The notes beneath the pieces were generated by a model. It did not search any database. It had not been told where the DNA came from and worked only from the letters and a program-made list of their open reading frames with translations. From positions 1-5,159 of the forward strand of contig DTSJ01000064.1 in assembly GCA_012965445.1 (NCBI GenBank): a DNA stretch of 5,159 nt. The letters run 5' to 3'. Below are positions 4,434 to 5,159 of the stretch, piece by piece; position 1 is the stretch's first letter; every line of letters begins with the position of its first letter. This DNA is from Candidatus Hydrogenedentota bacterium. Its GTDB lineage: Bacteria > Hydrogenedentota > Hydrogenedentia > Hydrogenedentiales > GCA-2746185. Position numbers and translations under genes: made by a program.

Positions 4434-5159
4434 ATGTCGCGTGTTCGGATGGGGTTTATTGGTGCGGGGTTTATTGCTCGTTTTCAGTGTCTGGCACTGG
4501 GGCAGGTGCGGGGGGTGGATTTGGTTGGAGTGGTCTCGCCGAATCGTGCCGGGGAGCTGGTCGATCATGTGAATGATGTCGGGCTTGGGCCTTGTGTGCG
4601 GTATGAGTCGATAGGTGAGTTGTGTCAGAATTGTGATGTGGTTGGGATTTTTGCGCCTAATTTTTTGCGGGGGGAGCATGTTCGGGCGGTGATTGATGCG
4701 GTAAGGACTGGGGCGAAACTGAGGGGTGTGATTTGTGAGAAGCCCCTAGCGGGGACGGTGGCTGAGGCGCGTGGTTTGGTGGCACTTGGGGAAGAGGTAG
4801 GGTTGCAGACGTTTTATTTCGAGAATCAGCTGCACATGAAGCCGATTCGTCAGCAGATGGAGCAGTTGAAACCGCAGCAGGACGCCATGGGGCCGTTGAG
4901 TTTGGTGCGGAGTGCTGAGGAACATGGCGGGCCGCACGAACCGTGGTTTTGGGACCCGGTTCGGCAGGGTGGCGGGGTGTTGTCGGACATGGGGTGTCAC
5001 AGTATCGCGGTGGCGTGGTATGCGTTGACGCCGATTGGGAAGCCGTTGACTTTCTTGGAGCCTGTGAGTGTGAGTTGCGAGTTGGGCTTATTGAAGTGGG
5101 GGATGCCTGAGTGGCGTAAAGATTTGATGGACAGGATGGGGGTGGATTATGCAAAGACG
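4434..5159 (+). CDS. Gfo/Idh/MocA-family NAD(P)-dependent oxidoreductase (3' end beyond the window)
   Basis: A frame of 242 codons runs open from the ATG at 4434 to the right edge. The N-terminal Rossmann domain starts with M-G-F-I-G10-A-G12-F-I-A15, the dinucleotide-binding glycine motif. C-E102-K103-P104-L is the E-K-P signature that contacts the cofactor and contains the usual catalytic-region lysine. D174-x5-G180-G and D185-M-G-C-H189 form the substrate-domain motif in which the histidine is normally catalytic. Members oxidise or reduce sugars, inositols and related polyols in the cytoplasm; the substrate cannot be named here. Full-length relatives are about 330-400 residues, so roughly 100-150 residues lie beyond the edge. 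AAGGGA seven bases upstream and an in-frame TGA just before fix the start. In the first 30 codons, 29 end in G or T, unlike the minus-strand genes. It is the only plus-strand gene and probably the first of a rightward unit. Confidence 0.94.
   Translation, partial: MSRVRMGFIGAGFIARFQCLALGQVRGVDLVGVVSPNRAGELVDHVNDVGLGPCVRYESIGELCQNCDVVGIFAPNFLRGEHVRAVIDAVRTGAKLRGVICEKPLAGTVAEARGLVALGEEVGLQTFYFENQLHMKPIRQQMEQLKPQQDAMGPLSLVRSAEEHGGPHEPWFWDPVRQGGGVLSDMGCHSIAVAWYALTPIGKPLTFLEPVSVSCELGLLKWGMPEWRKDLMDRMGVDYAKT

Noticed and set aside
4331..4576. Plus-strand frame of 81 codons overlapping the start of the oxidoreductase gene
   Set aside because: It is out of frame with the recognisable Rossmann domain, glycine/cysteine-rich by composition, and has no ribosome site.
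4657..5154. Minus-strand frame of 165 codons at the right end
   Set aside because: It lies opposite the Gfo/Idh/MocA gene and reads as a low-complexity P/S/T/H-rich string, the expected shadow of G/T-ending codons.
1..5159. CRISPR array, tRNA/rRNA genes, insertion sequence ends, phage or defence genes
   Set aside because: No regularly spaced repeats, cloverleaf sequences, terminal inverted repeats with a transposase, or recognisable defence-protein motifs were found on either strand.

Overview
The window looks like ordinary chromosomal DNA from a free-living bacterium, with no phage, plasmid, IS, CRISPR or RNA-gene signal. The gene set is a Gfo/Idh/MocA oxidoreductase starting with a GFIGAGFIA Rossmann motif, a secreted serine beta-lactamase-fold hydrolase, and a small secreted or anchored protein with a GTW...GTR beta-module. 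Together with moderate G+C, this resembles marine Planctomycetota (Phycisphaerae-like). That taxonomic guess is inference from protein style only.

Layout, left to right. At positions 1-19 a minus-strand gene starts and runs off the left edge. Five more minus-strand genes follow: a six-helix membrane protein (144-806), a small membrane-anchored beta-module protein with an unresolved start (912-1256, frame open to 1367), a 69-residue two-helix membrane protein (1428-1637), an anchored alpha/beta hydrolase (1730-2566) and a secreted beta-lactamase-family hydrolase (2620-4014). A 419-base intergenic region (4015-4433) with an AT-rich core separates these from a plus-strand Gfo/Idh/MocA oxidoreductase (4434 to the right edge, incomplete).

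The minus-strand genes do not look like one operon. Upstream of five of the six there is a sigma70-type box pair with exactly 17 bases between a (T/C)TG-type -35 and a TA(T/C)AC(T/C) -10. I see no strong intrinsic terminators and no shared pathway. The hydrolases and membrane proteins are generic, and I do not see a hidden multi-gene system.

Three things deserve attention. First, about 40 bases of the intergenic region (4203-4243) are a decayed copy of the start of the oxidoreductase gene: 25 of 30 bases match, and all five differences are transitions that fall in the same codon frame. Second, strand composition is strongly asymmetric: plus-strand codons end in G/T and minus-strand codons in C/A. 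Third, the beta-module gene has no ATG, GTG or CTG in frame ahead of its transmembrane segment, and its only TTG falls inside that segment.
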